DNA of 20,939 nucleotides from Karstenula rhodostoma CBS 690.94 (Eukaryota > Ascomycota > Dothideomycetes > Pleosporales > Didymosphaeriaceae): assembly GCA_010093485.1 (NCBI GenBank), contig MU001505.1, positions 1 to 20,939 on the forward strand, written 5' to 3'. Every line of letters begins with the position of its first letter. Positions within the stretch are counted from its first letter, which is position 1. Shown one piece after another: positions 1 to 11,060 of the stretch. A program made the position numbers and the translations under genes. Under the pieces are notes generated by a model. It searched no databases, was not told where the DNA came from, and saw only the letters and a list, made by a program, of their open reading frames with translations.

Positions 1-2
1 TC

Positions 3-1841
3 TAGTATAACTATATAATTATATTTCGCCCTAGATCTATAAATATTATAGCTAATATACTATTATAGAAATAGGAAGAACTAGTTATATAAAAGGTAAA
101 AGCTAAATTAGCCTATATAATATACTTTTTCCCTTAATAATAGAATATTACTAATAATAATACTAATAATAAGAACTATAAAATAGTAGTATTAATTATT
201 ATTACTAAGCTAAACTAGTAAAGTAGGGAGACTAAATTATAAAACTCTCCTATTATACTAGTAGACTACCTACTTAAAGTAAATTATATTAACCTAACCT
301 TAAAATTACTTTAAGAGGCTATTTTTAAACTAAATAGTAAGTATAATAGAATACTTTCTAGACTTCTTTTATACTAAGACTACCTAGTTATCTCTAAAAC
401 TAGTTAGTTTTAAATAATCCTTATTAATATAGTTTACTCCTACTAGATAACTATACACTCTAGTACTAAAAAAACCTATAAACTTATCTAGGAATTATAT
501 TATTAGAGCTATATATATATAGATATTAAATAATTTATATAAAATTATAAAATCTACTACTAGACTAAGCCCCCTTATAATAAAAAGCTAGGCCTACTCT
601 AATTACTACCTATTCTAGAAACTATATAGTAAAATATCTCTATAGACTTTAAAAGTTTTTTACTAGACTAAAAGGGCTTTAATAATATTATAATTTATAT
701 ATATTATTTAAATAAATATATCTTTTTATTATTATACTATAAAATAATTACTATAGAATAGGCTACCTCCTTTTACTATTAGTATATCTAGAGGATTTTT
801 AGTATTTCTAAATCTATTATATTAGATTAAGGGCTATAGTTTACTTCTAATTTTACTAGTAAATTATATTACCTTATAGGTATATAGTAGAAATTTATAT
901 TTATAGATTATATCTAAATAGATAGCTAAACCGAGATATATAATAAATATATTAACTAGTATTTCTACCTATTTATTAATAAATTTTAGGATAACTAGTT
1001 AAATCTACTCCCTTTAATAGACTAGGTATAAACCTCTTTACCTAATAAATCTACTAGTTTCTCTCTATATAAAATTAAGTTTAGCTATAAAGCTAAAGTC
1101 TTTTAGAACTAGAAAAATAGAGTTAGATTATTTAAGGACTCCCCTAATAATATTAGCTCTAAGTAAGCCTATAAGTTTATTACTACTTATTTTAAAACTA
1201 TTACTTAGATTTATAACTAGGCCTATTAGAATCTTATTATAGTATAAAACTTAATAGTAAAATAAGCTAATAAATACTATTAACTATTTAATTTTATTAT
1301 TAGTAACTTTATTTATATTACTCTAAAGGGCTTTTTAATATTATATCCCTCTATTAAGCTTAATAAGTAAATATATAGTTTATACTATATTATAGGGATA
1401 AAAGAATTATCCTATAAGCTTAAATTACTATTATATATAAAAGTTTACCTAATATTTTATATAAACTATTTTTAAAAAGTACCTAATAACCTACTTTCTA
1501 GATAATACTAACTATAGGAACTACTAACTAAAGTTAATAGTACCCTTAAGTAGGAGGTATTACTTATTTATAATAACTAATTAAGCTAGGGAAAACTCTA
1601 GTACTAAGTAGTATAATAAGGCTATAACTTAGATAATATATAGTATTTAATATCTAACTTTAGAAATACTTTAAAACTAGTAGGTAACTTTTATAATACT
1701 AATCCTTAAATAGCTAGACCTTCTAAGTACCTAGATACTTAAAAAAAAACTACCCTTAATAAAGTATTTTTAGATAGTAATCCTAAAGATAATATACCTA
1801 TTAAGGTAGATAGTTAATAAAGGGTTACCTAAAAATAGGCT
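3..1841 (+). pseudogene. pol: Gypsy pol remnant: RNase H end, integrase, chromodomain
   Basis: A single register (codon starts divisible by 3) stays coherent from base 3 to about 1840 if TAA/TAG are read as Gln/Trp. It opens with the RNase H tail (FRPRSIN..AN, normally FRPGS.N..AD) near 30-54. The integrase zinc-binding region lies at about 495-570. The catalytic core has the first Asp at 645-647 (SIDFKSF), the second at 825-827 (LDQGLQFTS, normally SDRG.QF) and the Glu at 933-935 (QTE). The D-to-E spacing is exactly 35 codons. The usual post-integrase region follows (KLNKQIYSLYYIIGIKELSY), and from about 1554 a segment in the chromodomain position (GKLQYQVVQQGY..DNIQY). No indel is visible. 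The C-terminal end is uncertain. The protein would have joined retroelement cDNA to the genome; here it is dead. Confidence 0.9.
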
Positions 1842-2307
1842 AATTAGTATAGTAGCTTAATTTAGATAGCCTATCTAGTATTTATAAGGTATACTTACCT
1901 TATATTTTTTAGTATTATAAAGAATTAAGTTTTATATATTAAGTACTTTAAGTCTTTAACTATAATAAGGAATTTAAGGTTTTAAACTAGATTTTAACCT
2001 CTCCTTATAGGATTAGGAAACCCTATATAATATATATATAATAGTGTATAGCTAACTATTTAAAAAAATTCTAAATAAAAATATTTTTATATAGGAAATT
2101 ATAGAGCCCTATATAATTATACTAGAGTAGAATATTCTAATCTAGTCTATAACTATATAAGTTTAATAGGAAATTTTTTAAAGATATAGAGAATATTTTC
2201 TTTATTTTTATTTTTTTCTCCCTAGACTAATTTATTCTTTTCTTTCTTTTTATAGATATAGGTATTCTTATAGTCTTTAGAGACTATTAAGACTCTAAAT
2301 CGCGCTT

Positions 2308-2319
2308 AAAGGGGAGTAG
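2308..2319 (+). other. Polypurine tract of the Gypsy element
   Basis: The purine run aaaggggag directly precedes the LTR start, with three bases between. This is the usual place for the plus-strand DNA synthesis primer in LTR retroelements. Confidence 0.7.
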
Positions 2320-2565
2320 TATAAGGGTTAATTTAACCTAAGGTTAAATCCCCTTATAGAATATTTACTTACCTTCGAGCTTAGGTCTTATTTAATAGCC
2401 TATATATAGATTAGTTAATAGATCTTAAATACCTAATATATAGAGAGTCCCTCTTTAGGATCCTCTTTATCTTAGTATCTTAAGTTTAGTTTTAATTTAT
2501 ATAGTTTCTTTTATCTATTTAATTTTAAGAGTATTTACTCTATTTAGCTATATTCTAGTCTTATA
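2320..2565 (+). repeat. 3' LTR of the Gypsy element (246 bp)
   Basis: The LTR starts tataagggtt and ends gtcttata. Undoing one RIP change at each end gives the canonical TGTAAG...CTTACA, a 6-bp terminal inverted repeat of TG...CA type. The start follows the polypurine tract, and a TATA-like tatatatag lies near 2401. The first 39 bases (2320-2358) are close to self-complementary and could form a hairpin. The 5' LTR is outside the window, so length and target-site duplication cannot be checked here. The five bases after the LTR (atcta, 2566-2570) would be the expected duplication. Confidence 0.72.
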
Positions 2566-4959
2566 ATCTAGCTATATATTAATAAATAAAATAACCTAAA
2601 ACTATTCTATATTATAACCTCCTATAGATATCTTATAATAATAGTATATAGTAGTTTTAATTAGTTTAGATTTACCTATACTATTAGTACCTTATATAAG
2701 GTTAACTATACCTTATAAATTCTTTAAAAAGGTAAAGTATATTAGTTACTTATCCTTTAATCTAATAGTATAAGTAGTTTAATTAATAGTAATATCTATA
2801 ACCTTTTATCTATACTTTTTAATATATAGACTAAAATAGTTATATATAAAAAGGCTAAGTATATTATTATTTAAAAGTATATTAAGTAGGTATTATAGTT
2901 TCTCCTTCTTTTAGAATAGTTTCTATAGGGTATTAATTTTATATTTAATCTAGTTTTTTAGTTTCTTAGTCTAAATATAGATCTAGATTCCTGGGTAATA
3001 GTCTAGTATAATCTATAGCTTATTAATATCTTTATAATCTCTAGTCTTTATAATATAATTAGCTAAAAATTTAGATACTAGATTAAATCTAGACTTATAG
3101 TTATAAGGTTATTAAACCTATATATAGTACTCTAGACCCCTACTAAAACTATTTAGAAGTATAATATTTCTATACTATATATTACTCTTATTTATATTCT
3201 TACTAAGAAACTAAATATTAAACTTACTATTAATATAAAGGTTTAGATACTTATCTATAACTATAAGTATAAAGTAGAGGTATTAATTAGGGTTTTTATT
3301 AATTTTAACTAGGTATATATATATTAGTATAAATACCACGTTTAGTATTACCTTAAATTCTATAATAGTATTAAAAAAGTATATAACTAAGAGCTTATTA
3401 TAATAATTAAATTATTTATAAGCCTTAATCTTATATTAGGGGTATATATTAGAGGGTAATTTTATTCTAAGTTAAATATTAATCTTCTTATATAGAAACT
3501 AGTTAGCTAAGGTATTATATATATAATAATTATTTATTAATATATTAGCTTTAATTATAGTATTTTTAAACTACGAGATAGTAGTAGTATAGAAGTAGAT
3601 ATTTACCTAATAATACTCTAGTATTATATTTTAAAGTATATATATATAAAATATAAATAGGCCCTATTTATTATTAAATAATAGACTAAGAATAAGATAG
3701 TCTATTACTTTATTATTATTATTTTTATATAATTCTACTAGCCAGGTAATATAGTAGAGGCTAGAGATAGTATTTTCTTTATAGATTAACTTATAAAACT
3801 TATTATAGTCTAAAATACTAAGTTACTTAAAATTATACTTATCTTTCTCTAAAAGTAAGGGGTTATTAAAAGATAGATTAAATAAAAGCTTATAAATCTT
3901 AATATCCTATAGAAGGTTAAAAATAGATATTTAAAGAATAGTTTTTTTATAAACCTAATAGCCTTCTATATCCTTACTTAGATATAAGGTTACTAAGTAT
4001 AAATATATAAATAAAATATATTTAGGCTATATTATTATAAATATTATAACTTCTAGCTAGCTAATCTCTAGTACCTTAAATATACTAAGAGGGGATCTAA
4101 TATTCTCTATAATATCTAGATTAGTTAGTACTTTAATAGGTATATTTATAATAGTAGATATCTTAGTAGAAGTATTCTTAGTAATAGATATTTTAATAGA
4201 AGTGGCTATATATTAAATCGTGTAGTATATATTAACTATATAGTTAGTACCTAAATAGTAAAAGTACTTATTTAGATATTTTTTATACTTATATTCTTTT
4301 TCACTATAGGCTATATACTTATTAGGTAATTAATAATTTAATATTAAATAATCTAGATCGCTATACTTATAGTATACTTAGTTAGAATATTTAATTTAAA
4401 GATAGCTAGATTATTTATACTAGTTATAGAAATAGCTAGGGTATTTAGCTTAAAAATAGCTAGATTATTTATACTAGTTATAGAGATAGCTAGGATATTT
4501 AACTTAAAAATAGCTAGATTACTTATACTAGTTATATATTTAGTTAGGGTACTAAGCTTAAAAATAGTTAGATTACTTATACTTATTATAAAGAAGTAGT
4601 AAGTTCTTTCTACTAATAGACTTTTCCTTTATAAAGATATTATTTATATAGAGGCTAAAAGTATTATTATTTTTATTATTAATTTTATTCTTAGTCTTAT
4701 TATTAGTATTATTAGCGGTATTCTTCTTTTTCTCTAAATAAATTATAAATATAGTAATATCCTTAGAGAACTTTTTCTTAAATAATAGGTAGCTAGTATT
4801 ATAAGTAATAAAATATACTACTAGACTATTTATAATAGTAATAACTATATAGTAATTAGTAGTTTATTAGAGTACTTTTATATATAGAGAGTATACCTTT
4901 AGTAATTTATAGAATAGGTAGGTATATATTTATAAAGTATAATTATAAAGGCTCGCTAT
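2566..4959 (-). pseudogene. Unrecognised fossil gene with 18-residue repeats and a P-loop-like motif, truncated by the Gypsy LTR
   Basis: Not recognised. One minus-strand register (first base of each codon divisible by 3) is coherent for about 800 codons. The start is placed at 4959, where an ATA (from ATG) begins IASLYNYTLQ; this is a guess. The N-terminal third is rich in Lys, Asn and Gln, including an Asn/Lys stretch around 4640-4760. Next come four 18-residue repeats of the type YNQYKQSSYF (4381-4596), then a long segment without obvious low complexity. Near the LTR lies GTNSIGKS (2691-2668), matching the Walker A pattern GxxxxGK[ST]. The register runs up to the LTR boundary with no convincing end, so the C-terminus was probably split off by the retroelement. 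It is divergent from the SNF2-like gene. A single Walker A match does not prove an NTPase. Confidence 0.6.
4381..4596 (-). repeat. Four tandem 54-bp repeats inside the fossil gene
   Basis: Units lie at 4381-4434, 4435-4488, 4489-4542 and 4543-4596. Each is exactly 54 bp (18 codons), so the reading frame is preserved. The two central units are nearly identical and the outer ones more diverged. The encoded unit is rich in Gln, Ser, Tyr and Lys; many Tyr were probably His before RIP. Confidence 0.9.
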
Positions 4960-6174
4960 ACTAGTTTAGTATAAAACCTAAAAGTAAGAAGAAGGTATTA
5001 AGGTTAAAGGGGCTATTTATAGAATTAAAAGGAGGGGTAAAAGAGAAAGGAAACTACCTAAGTATTTTAGTTATAAATAGAAAGTTCGTGGTTAGTATAA
5101 ATAAAGTAGGGACTATAAATACCCTAGTTATATAACTAGTATAGGTATACCCTCTTTAGTAGCTATATTACTTTAATAGCTTAACTCCTAGCTATATTAT
5201 TTAGTAATCTAGTAAGTTATTTATAATTAATACTCTTTATTATATACTAACTGGCTAGGCCTAGAATAGTCCCTATAATCTCTCTTTACTCTCCTACTCT
5301 ATAGTAGAGTAATCTAGTATAATATTTTAGATTAATACTATCTATTATATATTAATTATCTAGATCTAGAAAAATATTTTTAATATATCTTTTACTTTTA
5401 CTTTATATTATAGTACTAACTAGTTAGTTATATTTAGATATATAGCTCTATACCCCTAAATAGTCCCCTTTATATTTTTTTCTTATATTATATTAATATT
5501 ATACTCTATATAAAATATATACTCTATATTTTAATATAAAGTAATATAATCTATCTAAGTATAACTAATTCCCTATCCTTAAGTATATATTTACTAATTC
5601 CCTTCCCCTATATAATAGTAACTTTAACGTAATAGCTTAATATAATAGCTTAGTATAATATAAAGATTTTATACTCTACTTATTAATATAGACTTATATA
5701 GTTTTAGGTAAAATTGGCTTATTATACTATATATTTAAACTAATTAATATTATTTTACCCTATTTTCTACTATTAAGTATATATTTATATTTCTTTTACT
5801 AAGGTAATAGGGAGTTTACTATAATAGCTTAATATAATATAAAGATCCCTATATTTTACCTATTAGTATAAACTAGTATAGATTTATAAAAAATTAGCTT
5901 ATAACCTAATTACTATACTCTAAATATTAGCCTATAGTAAGGTAATTTTACTCTTTTAATTATTTTACTCTTAAGTATTCCTTTACTATTTACTTTTATC
6001 CTAGTAATAGAGAGTATAACGCGATCTAGTATTAATACTATATTAAATTATTTACTTCTTTAACTATCTATATTAACTAATATAAAAATATACTAATAGA
6101 CCTAACCTTATAACCTATTATTTACTATTAATTATTTTTTCTAGCCTTATATAGCTATTATATACTAAACTTCT
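4960..6174. promoter_or_regulatory. Spacer between two divergent fossil genes
   Basis: About 1.2 kb without a convincing coding register, between the 5' ends of the minus gene and the SNF2-like gene. It would have held both promoters. It contains TA-rich tracts (for example 5490-5560) and the direct repeat listed next. No specific promoter element can be trusted, because RIP creates TATA-like strings everywhere. Confidence 0.45.
5643..5903 (+). repeat. Diverged direct repeat, about 80 bp, two copies
   Basis: Copy A (5643-5722) and copy B (5822-5903) both begin taatagctta, share taatataaagat about 10 bases later, and end near ttggctta / ttagctta. By eye they match at roughly three quarters of positions and lie about 180 bp apart in the same orientation. 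A further taatagctta lies just before copy A. They may be duplicated promoter elements or remnants of an older insertion. Confidence 0.6.
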
Positions 6175-9100
6175 ATAATACTACCTCTAATACTACTTAA
6201 CTAGGCCTAGTTTACTATTTACTTTAAACCTATAGAGCTTAAGGATACTAATTATAAAACCGCGTTTAGCCTTACTACTAGCTAGTTTAAGGGTATTAAA
6301 AAATAGCTAAGGGAGTATTACCCTATAATAAATCCTACTAATATATAATATAAAAACTATAAGTCCTCTCTTTAAAATACTTATATTACTCTAATATTAT
6401 AGAAAATTCCTATATTAAATATTTAAAAAATCCCTAATAATATATAGAAAGTATATATCCTTTATATAATATTAAACTAGTATAGTAAGCCTAAATCTAT
6501 AGTAAAGGAGACTACTTTAATAGTTAAGCCTAAATTATCTATTAAGTTTAAATTATCTATTAAGCCTAAATTATTTATTAAGCCTAAATTATCTATTAAG
6601 TCTAAATTATTTATTAAACGAGAGTTATCTATTACACGAGTATTAGCCTAAAAGGATAAACCCGAGTAAGTAGTAACCTTAATTAAGAAACTAATTAATA
6701 AGCTAATTAATAATATATACTATAGTTTATATAGAATTTTTATTTAGACTAAAATATACCCTTTATCTTATATCTAATTATAGTAAACTAAGCTTATACT
6801 TAACTTTATATAATATAAAATATTAGATAAGCTAATTAAACTTAGTATTATTAATATATTTTAGATTAGTAATACTAATAGGGTATAGTAGGTACTATTA
6901 GTAGAAGAAGCCAATATATTATTTAAAATTATATAGGATTATCGCATTTATATATAAGAGGTAAAGAAGAAGTATATTTCTATCTAAACCTATATAATTC
7001 TTAATACTATAATTTAAAAGCTTTTAAATCTTAGTTTTAATAAAATTACTATATCTACTATTCTATTCCTAGAGTTACTAGAGAGTAATAAAGTTAGTAT
7101 AGTAATAAAAGTAAAAGTAAAGTAAAATAAAGATATACTATTATCTCTATTTTATAAATACTATTAGGTAAACTTAAAAATTAATACTAAAAACTATAGA
7201 ATAGGTAGAGTAGAGCCTCTTACTTATTATATAGAGAATGGCTTAATTATAAATAGTATACCTATAGATAGTCTTACTATATTACCTAATAATTTTATAG
7301 ATAATAATAGTAGTAACTCTAATAGAATATATACTATTTTAGGTAGTATAAATAATTAAAACTTAGATAGCTATACTCTTAGTAAGGGTTAGATTAATCT
7401 AAATAGTAATACTAATATATTATAGTATAGTTCTAGTTCTATTTATAATTAAGTAATTAAAGATATTATATATATAAATACTATTACTACTATATTATCT
7501 AGTAACCTTATAGATAATAATAGTAGTAACTCTAGTAAAATATATAATAATTTAGATAATATAAATAATAAGAACCCTACTAGTAATATTATTAGTAAGC
7601 CTTTAGTTAGTAATAGTAAATATCCTTTTCTCTTATATACTTATAGCAATCTTAATATAGTTATAATTAATACTAAGGAAGATAACTAGAATAAGAACCT
7701 TTCTAATAATTATAGTTTAATCTAGTTTACTTATAATTTCTATAATAGTTATAGATCCCTTAAATTTAAAGAAAATATTAACTTTAGAGGACTAGATACC
7801 TAAAACCTTAGCTTAAATAAGAAAAAGACTATTTTAATTAATAGTAAGTCTAAAATTAATAGTAATACCCCTCTAGTCTAGTATACCTTATATTATAAGA
7901 AAAAGTACTCCTACTTAGTCTATAATATAGAAGATAAGGAGTATCTATTTAAAAACTCTAATAGTAATTATAAGGGCCAGGTAGTACTATATAATAGTAT
8001 TAATAAGAATAAAATAATTAAATTTAAGAATAATAATTATAATAATTATAATAATATATTTCTAGTTTTCTAAATACCTAAGAAGCTTATACTAGCTAAG
8101 AAATATATAAAGATTTATTTAGAAGTAGTATAATAAGGATTAGAGGTACTCTTTTAGCTTAGTAGAGATAAATTAAGGTAGACTAATAGTATCCCCTTTA
8201 AGTATTTTAGACTAGTAGAGGGTATTAGAATTAAACCCTACTAGATTCTCTTTATTATAGAGATCTTCTGGCTAGAGTATATAATAGTAGATAGTAGTAT
8301 CTATAGTAATAAATTAAATATAGGTAAAACTATTAAGTTTATACTTAAAATAGTTATTATAAAATACTATAAAGTTAACTATACTATAGTTATATAATAC
8401 TAGGCCTATAGAAACTTCTTATAGTATCTAGTACTAGATATATCTAATAAATTTATTTACCCCTTATAAGACTTACTACTAATTATCTACTAGTATACGC
8501 TATATAACTATAAAACTATATACTTAAATAAAACTTTTAAAATTAGTAATATACTAATTATTACTCTATATAGTACTCTTAATAGCTTTAAGTATAATAT
8601 TTAAATATTTCTTAAGAGTAGCTAGTTTCTTAAAAGCTACCCTAGGCTTAGATTTACTTTTAAGTTAGGTATAAAGGGTATATAAGTATTTAATAAATAA
8701 AACTAGTATAGTTCTTTTAGTACTAAGGAGGTTAGTATATATACTTAGTATTATACTTAAAAATAGCTTTACCTATATAGAACTATTCTAAAGGAGAATT
8801 ATATATAGATAAATATATTTAAGATTTAATATAGAGTAGTATAGTTAAATATTATTTTAGAATCTATAAAAACCGAAATTATAAAGGTTAAATTTACTAG
8901 TAGCTATATATTAACTATAGCTTCTAATCTTATTATTTTAACTATACTAGATTATTTTAGAAATATCTAGGTTAAGTTTAGCTTATTAACCTAGGTTAAG
9001 GGGGTTAAGATAAAACCTAATAGTAGAACTCTAGCCCTAAATACTAATTACTTAAAGGACTATTTATATAATATATAACTCCTTATAGTTAAGTCTTTAG

Positions 9101-10557
9101 TATAGAATAAGTTCTATAAGGGTATAAATAGTATCTAATAATAAATAATTCTTAATTTTATTTATAATTCCTTTTATACTATATATAGTACCTATCTAAT
9201 TATATAGGGTATATCTAATATACTAACTTATTCTAACTAGATTAAATATTATATTTTCTATACTTTAGGGCTCTATTAGTTTAAGTAGGTAAGTATAAAA
9301 GGTATATATTAAGTTCTCTAATAGCTAAATCCTATATCTAGAATAAAGATACTTAATATATTAGGGAAATTAATTATAAAAATAGTTAGTAATATAAGTA
9401 TAAAGTATAATAAATTATAATAGTTAGACTATTATAAAGTAATTATAGAGATAGTAGTATTTATTATACTATTCTTTATAACTATATAGCCTTTTAATAT
9501 CCTTTAGTATAATAGTAAGCCTATTATTAATATAAAGATAAAATTAGTTTATAAAAAGATTATTATAAGGCTAAATAAAAATAAGAGGTACTAGATTATA
9601 GAGGGGGAAAATATACTAAATACTAAGGTTAAGTATAAGTATAAGAAGGATTATATAAAGTATAGTAAGGGTAAACTTAGGGTTAAGCCTATAAAAGGTA
9701 AGTAGACTAGTATATATAACTATATTACTACTATAAATATAGCGAGTATAGTATAGTTAGTATATTAGTAATAAAATAAAAAGGATAGATAAGGGAAATC
9801 TAGTAAATTTACTAAAAACTATAATCTACTTAAATTTCTAGCTTTTCTATATAACCCTAATATATAGAGAAAGCTACTAGAGATATATAATATAAAGAAT
9901 AATATAAAGTAGTTAATAGGAAAAGAACTCCTATATAAGATTATAAAGATAAAATACTAGAATAAAAAGTCTAGTAAGGTTATTATAGAAACTTTATAGC
10001 TAAATATTACTAAAGTAGTTAATACCCTTATATTTAAAAAATTTAAAAGAAATAATATCTATACCTATACCTCTATAGTAATAGAGAAGGAGTATAGCCT
10101 TACTCTAGATTTTTTTTAAAAAGATAAATCTAATAGTTTTTAGATTATAATATTAATATTAGAAATAGGTAATATAGGGTTAAACCTATAGTCTACTAAT
10201 TATATTATTCTCTAGAAGCTAAATTATAGTATTTAAAAGCTTAAGTAGCTCTTTACTAGGGTCTATTATTAAGGTTAAATAAAAGAGGAATATTATATAT
10301 ATATACTTATTAATAATATATCGTCCTTAAAGGCACGACTAGACTACTAGATAGAATTAATAAAGGTATTTAAAAATATTATAAGTAGAGGTATTAATTT
10401 ATATAATACTAGTATCTACTAATAGAATAAAGAGATTTAATAATAGTAGACTATAGAATAGGGTATACTAGATAGTTTTCTAGTTACTTATTAGTCTAGA
10501 TTATCTCTCTTATAGGTTTTTACTTATAAGGAGGGTAACTATTAACTAAAGAATATA
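6175..10557 (+). pseudogene. SNF2-like superfamily-2 helicase, RIP-inactivated
   Basis: One plus register (codon starts 1 mod 3) persists for about 1,460 codons with no indel. The N-terminal ~700 codons carry a PKLSIK repeat (6526-6633), an Asn/Ser-rich part (about 7250-7600) and a possible Cys cluster (7882-7923). The helicase core follows: KPYQ at about 8233-8244 (Q-motif area); Walker A NIGKT at 8317-8331; motif II position LESIK at 8857-8871; LTILDYFRN (motif III, normally LT.TP..N) near 8938-8964; motif V GNIGLNL at 10168-10188; motif VI RVYYQGQ at 10258-10278. The last two are characteristic of the SNF2 C-terminal lobe (GLNL, R.yR.GQ). Such proteins use ATP to translocate on DNA and remodel chromatin. 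Motif II lacks the expected Asp. The 5' end is approximate, and the stop lies somewhere in 10440-10560. Confidence 0.85.
6526..6633 (+). repeat. Six tandem 18-bp units, PKLSIK repeat
   Basis: Six consecutive 18-bp units of the form aagcctaaattatctatt, the last more diverged, in frame with the SNF2-like fossil. They encode a basic six-residue repeat (Lys-Pro-Lys-Leu-Ser/Phe-Ile). Variation between units is mostly C/T, as RIP would cause. Confidence 0.88.
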
Positions 10558-10820
10558 GTATATATATAATAGCTTTAGATTTTAATTTTATAAATAGATA
10601 GTTTTTTTTTACCTAATATATTCCCTTATATTTTTACCTACCTACTCTAGAATTATATCTATTATTTAACTACCCTATCTATAACTTTCTATCTATCCTA
10701 ATAAAAGATATTAATATAACTAGTAATTAATTAAATAGCTATATAGAGAACTTATTTAGGAATTTAGAAATAATATATTATATAGATATTATCTACTTAG
10801 TATTAGTATAGTAGAACTTT
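10558..10820. other. 3' flank of the SNF2-like gene, no gene seen
   Basis: Short AT-rich stretch with a T-tract near 10603-10611. No register stands out and no terminator-like structure was identified. Confidence 0.5.
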
Positions 10821-11060
10821 TTATTAACTTATCTCTATTTATAGAGTTTACTAGTAGTTAATAGTATTTTCTATTAGCTTATCTTAGTTTATAGAATATA
10901 CTAGTATAAAGATTTAAAAAATATTTTACCTTCCCTTAGTTTATAGAATCTACTAGTATTTAATAATATATTTTAGAAGGTTATTTTAGTCTATAGAGTC
11001 TACTAGTATTATATAGTACTTTTTATTAACTCGCCTCGATTTATAAAATATATTATTAAC
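10821..11060 (-). repeat. Left array of ~35-bp motifs (inverted relative to the right array)
   Basis: Copies lie at about 10821-10860, 10871-10907, 10933-10962, 10985-11010 and 11021-11060. Each has a core like tttatagaatctactagt, often preceded by ttattaacttatct. They differ mainly at C/T and G/A positions. Confidence 0.7.

Larger units (their letters stand above)
1..2565 (+). mobile_element. Ty3/Gypsy LTR retrotransposon, 3' part, RIP-inactivated
   Basis: The 3' portion of a Metaviridae-type retroelement. In order it holds the end of RNase H, the integrase, a chromodomain-like tail, a 3' untranslated stretch of about 470 bp, a polypurine tract and the 3' LTR. The 5' LTR, gag, protease and reverse transcriptase would lie left of the window. 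The order RNase H then integrase places it in Ty3/Gypsy, not Ty1/Copia, and the C-terminal chromodomain-like segment suggests a chromovirus. It abuts a minus-strand fossil gene at 2566 and probably inserted into it. Confidence 0.9.

Noticed and set aside
4381..4596. Regular repeats resembling a CRISPR array
   Set aside because: The 54-bp units are contiguous with no spacers, are in frame with a gene, and the sequence is eukaryotic.
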